Assembly: GCA_001798265.1 (NCBI GenBank)
Contig: MGRR01000115.1
Span: 1 to 7,994, forward strand
Direction: 5' to 3'
Source: Deltaproteobacteria bacterium RIFCSPHIGHO2_12_FULL_43_9
Lineage (GTDB): Bacteria; Bdellovibrionota; O2-12-FULL-43-9
Length of the DNA stretch: 7,994 bases
The position numbers and the translations under genes were made by a program. The notes beneath the pieces are model-generated. The model ran no database searches and was not told the DNA's origin. It worked only from the letters and a program-made list of their open reading frames with translations. This document shows, in pieces, positions 6,483 through 7,994 of the stretch. The number at the start of each line of letters is the position of its first letter. Position 1 is the stretch's first letter.

Positions 6483-7468
6483 CCATTAATCCATTTAGCG
6501 AGTTTTTTGGATAAAATATCCTCTTTAATTATCAGCATCTTTTTAGGTTTTGGAAGGGATTTAAATGCCTCCGGAAGTTCTACGTCTTTATTCGCGGGGT
6601 ACATATAATTTTTTGTCGGTATCTCTTTTTGAAACTGGGGCGAGAGCATATAATCTATAAACGATTGGGCAAGGTTCTTGTTTTTTGTGTACTTTACTAT
6701 ACCCGCGACCTCTATCTGAATGTAGTGTCCCTCCGGAAAGATTGCCGCCTTATAACGATCCGTATTTTCATTGATAATATGATACGCCGGTGAGGTGGTA
6801 TAGCTGATTACCATGGGTGCCTCCCCCTTTTTAAACATGGCGTAAGCGCTGTCCCATCCGGGTGTTACGGTGAGAATATTTGCTTTCAGTTTTTGCCAGA
6901 AATCTTCATGCCTGTTTTCCAGTAGTTTTATTGACCAGAGGAGAAACCCTAGGCCCGGTGTTGAACTTCGTGGATCTTCAACTATCAGGCGTCTTTTATA
7001 TTCCGCGGATGTCAGATCGGTAAAATGCTTTGGTGGGGTGCGTAATTTTTCTGAATCATAGACTACAGAGAAATAGCCATAATCAAAGGGAATCAATCTG
7101 TTTGATGGATCAAACCAGATCTCTTCCGGCACGGTTTCAAAATATTTCGGCTTATATGGTTCGAATATATCTAATTCGAACGCGCGCGCGGCGAGATTGT
7201 TATCAAGCCCTAGGATAATATCCGCTCTCGTCTCTTTTCCCTCGATAACCAGTCTGTTTAATATAGCGCCGCCATCACCAACGGTAACCACCTGAACCTC
7301 ACATTTACAGATATCCTCGAAGGGAGGGATTACAACAGGCTCCAGCCCCCATTCCGTGGAGAAACTGTCGTAGGTATAAATTGTAAGCATAGGGGGTTCA
7401 GAGGTTCTTCTGGTACACCCAGCGATAGAAAAAAGAGCAAGAATAAATAAAAATTTAAGTACTTTCAC
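6461..7468 (-). CDS. thiB: Thiamine-binding lipoprotein of the ThiBPQ ABC importer
   Basis: This 335-residue protein closely follows E. coli ThiB/TbpA along its length (comparison from memory). Shared blocks include LTIYTYDSF (28-36), ADIILGLDNNL (82-92), PFDYGYF (127-133), DPRSSTPGLG (165-174), ISYTTSPAYH (221-230) and IPTKNYMYP (283-291). It captures thiamine and its phosphates outside the inner membrane and delivers them to ThiP. Residues equivalent to the E. coli ligand-binding set are kept: Asp65, Ser169, Trp205, Tyr223 and Tyr229. The equivalent of E. coli Trp280 is Tyr288. The N-terminus is a lipoprotein signal with lipobox SIAGC (Cys18), unlike the soluble E. coli protein; residue +2 is Thr, not the Asp retention signal. 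It starts at GTG (7468), overlapping the trxB stop as GTGA, with only a weak AGAG SD. Confidence 0.95.
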   Translation of the reverse strand: MKVLKFLFILALFSIAGCTRRTSEPPMLTIYTYDSFSTEWGLEPVVIPPFEDICKCEVQVVTVGDGGAILNRLVIEGKETRADIILGLDNNLAARAFELDIFEPYKPKYFETVPEEIWFDPSNRLIPFDYGYFSVVYDSEKLRTPPKHFTDLTSAEYKRRLIVEDPRSSTPGLGFLLWSIKLLENRHEDFWQKLKANILTVTPGWDSAYAMFKKGEAPMVISYTTSPAYHIINENTDRYKAAIFPEGHYIQIEVAGIVKYTKNKNLAQSFIDYMLSPQFQKEIPTKNYMYPANKDVELPEAFKSLPKPKKMLIIKEDILSKKLAKWINGWRQAMQ

Positions 7469-7994
7469 GAATTCTCTAGATATTTTTCGGCGTCAAGCGC
7501 TGCCATACAACCTGTTCCCGCCGCGGTTACCGCTTGGCGGTACCGGTGATCCTGAACATCGCCGCATGCGAAGACGCCAGGGATGTTTGTTTCGGCCGTT
7601 TTTGATTTTGTAACAATATACCCTTTTTCATCCAGATCAATTTGCCCTGCAAAAAGCTTCGAGTTTGGGGTGTGTCCGATTGCCAGAAAAACCCCATCGA
7701 TATTTAATTCACTTTTTTTGCCACTCTCCACATCTTTCAGTCTGATCCCGGTTACACCCTCTTCATTACCCAGGATATCCTCAACAATATGGTTATATAT
7801 AATTTCGATTTTGGGATTTGATAGCGCCCTGTCCTGCATGATCTTTGATGCCCTGAATGTTTTTCTTCTGTGCACCAGATAAACCTTTTTGGCGAATTTT
7901 GTGAGAAAGGTTGCCTCCTCCATCGCTGAATCGCCACCGCCCACAACAATGATCTCTTTACCCCTGTAGAAAGACCCATCGCATGTTGCGCAGG
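7465..7994 (-). CDS. trxB: Thioredoxin reductase, NADPH and C-terminal FAD region (5' part beyond the window)
   Basis: The gene runs off the right edge; in frame it encodes 175 residues here and about 135-140 N-terminal residues are missing. The first complete codons read CATCDG, the redox-active CxxC dithiol of bacterial thioredoxin reductase (7992-7981). Then come the NADPH dinucleotide-binding VVGGGDSAMEEA, the NADPH-phosphate motif HRRKTFRA, and the FAD-binding C-terminal block GVFACGDVQD followed by RQAVTAAGTGCMAA. The enzyme moves electrons from NADPH through FAD to the cytoplasmic thioredoxin. A GTG within VVGG would give a false short start at 7944; the frame stays open to the edge with the CATC motif, so the true start is outside. 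Its TGA (7467-7465) overlaps the thiB start by 4 nt, making trxB the upstream partner of the thiamine transporter genes. Confidence 0.95.
   Translation of the reverse strand, partial: CATCDGSFYRGKEIIVVGGGDSAMEEATFLTKFAKKVYLVHRRKTFRASKIMQDRALSNPKIEIIYNHIVEDILGNEEGVTGIRLKDVESGKKSELNIDGVFLAIGHTPNSKLFAGQIDLDEKGYIVTKSKTAETNIPGVFACGDVQDHRYRQAVTAAGTGCMAALDAEKYLENS

Noticed and set aside
7523..7544. Imperfect hairpin GGTTACCGC-TTG-GCGGTACC in trxB
   Set aside because: It lies within the conserved FAD-binding coding block (RQAVTAAG), where codons explain the sequence; there is no T-run or other sign of function.
7583..7882. Plus-strand 99-codon frame opposite trxB
   Set aside because: It is a shadow of the trxB reading frame; the minus-strand protein has all the enzyme's motifs.

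Overview
The window looks like chromosomal DNA from an uncultured, Gram-negative-type bacterium of moderate GC (roughly mid-40s percent by eye). The evidence is a periplasmic-type ThiB carrying a lipobox, an A-type Fe-S carrier, and intergenic REP-like palindromes of the kind scattered through many environmental bacterial genomes. The sequence alone does not fix a phylum. No rRNA, tRNA, CRISPR array, phage gene or transposase is visible.

Layout. Positions 1-89 hold a degraded palindromic repeat and a strong Shine-Dalgarno site. Next is one plus-strand gene, an IscA/ErpA-type iron-sulfur carrier (90-419). It converges on a minus-strand SLC13-family permease with two internal RCK_C/TrkA_C domains (520-2298). 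The 100-bp gap between them is almost filled by three REP-like hairpins. All remaining genes are on the minus strand and, in transcription order from the right edge, are: a 5'-truncated thioredoxin reductase (trxB, 7994-7465), thiB (7468-6461), thiP (6482-4917), thiQ (4933-3974), a small single-pass membrane protein of unknown function (3968-3492), a short MetE/UROD-like protein (3433-2387) and the SLC13 permease. A perfect 26-bp-arm palindrome (2326-2380) separates the last two.

How the genes fit together. trxB, thiB, thiP, thiQ and the small membrane gene overlap or abut (4-nt, 22-nt and 17-nt overlaps, then a 5-nt gap), so they very likely form one operon. ThiB, ThiP and ThiQ make a complete thiamine/thiamine-phosphate ABC importer: a lipid-anchored binding protein, a fused two-domain permease, and an ATPase with an unusually long, TOBE-like C-terminus. 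No TPP riboswitch is visible inside the window. If one controls the transporter, it must lie upstream of trxB. The MetE-like gene keeps the HxC...C zinc-site pattern of cobalamin-independent methionine synthase but lacks the N-terminal half of MetE. It may have its own promoter close to its ATG. The most interesting candidates for novelty are the uncharacterised membrane protein translated with the thiamine transporter, the short MetE-like enzyme beside it, and the extended ThiQ.
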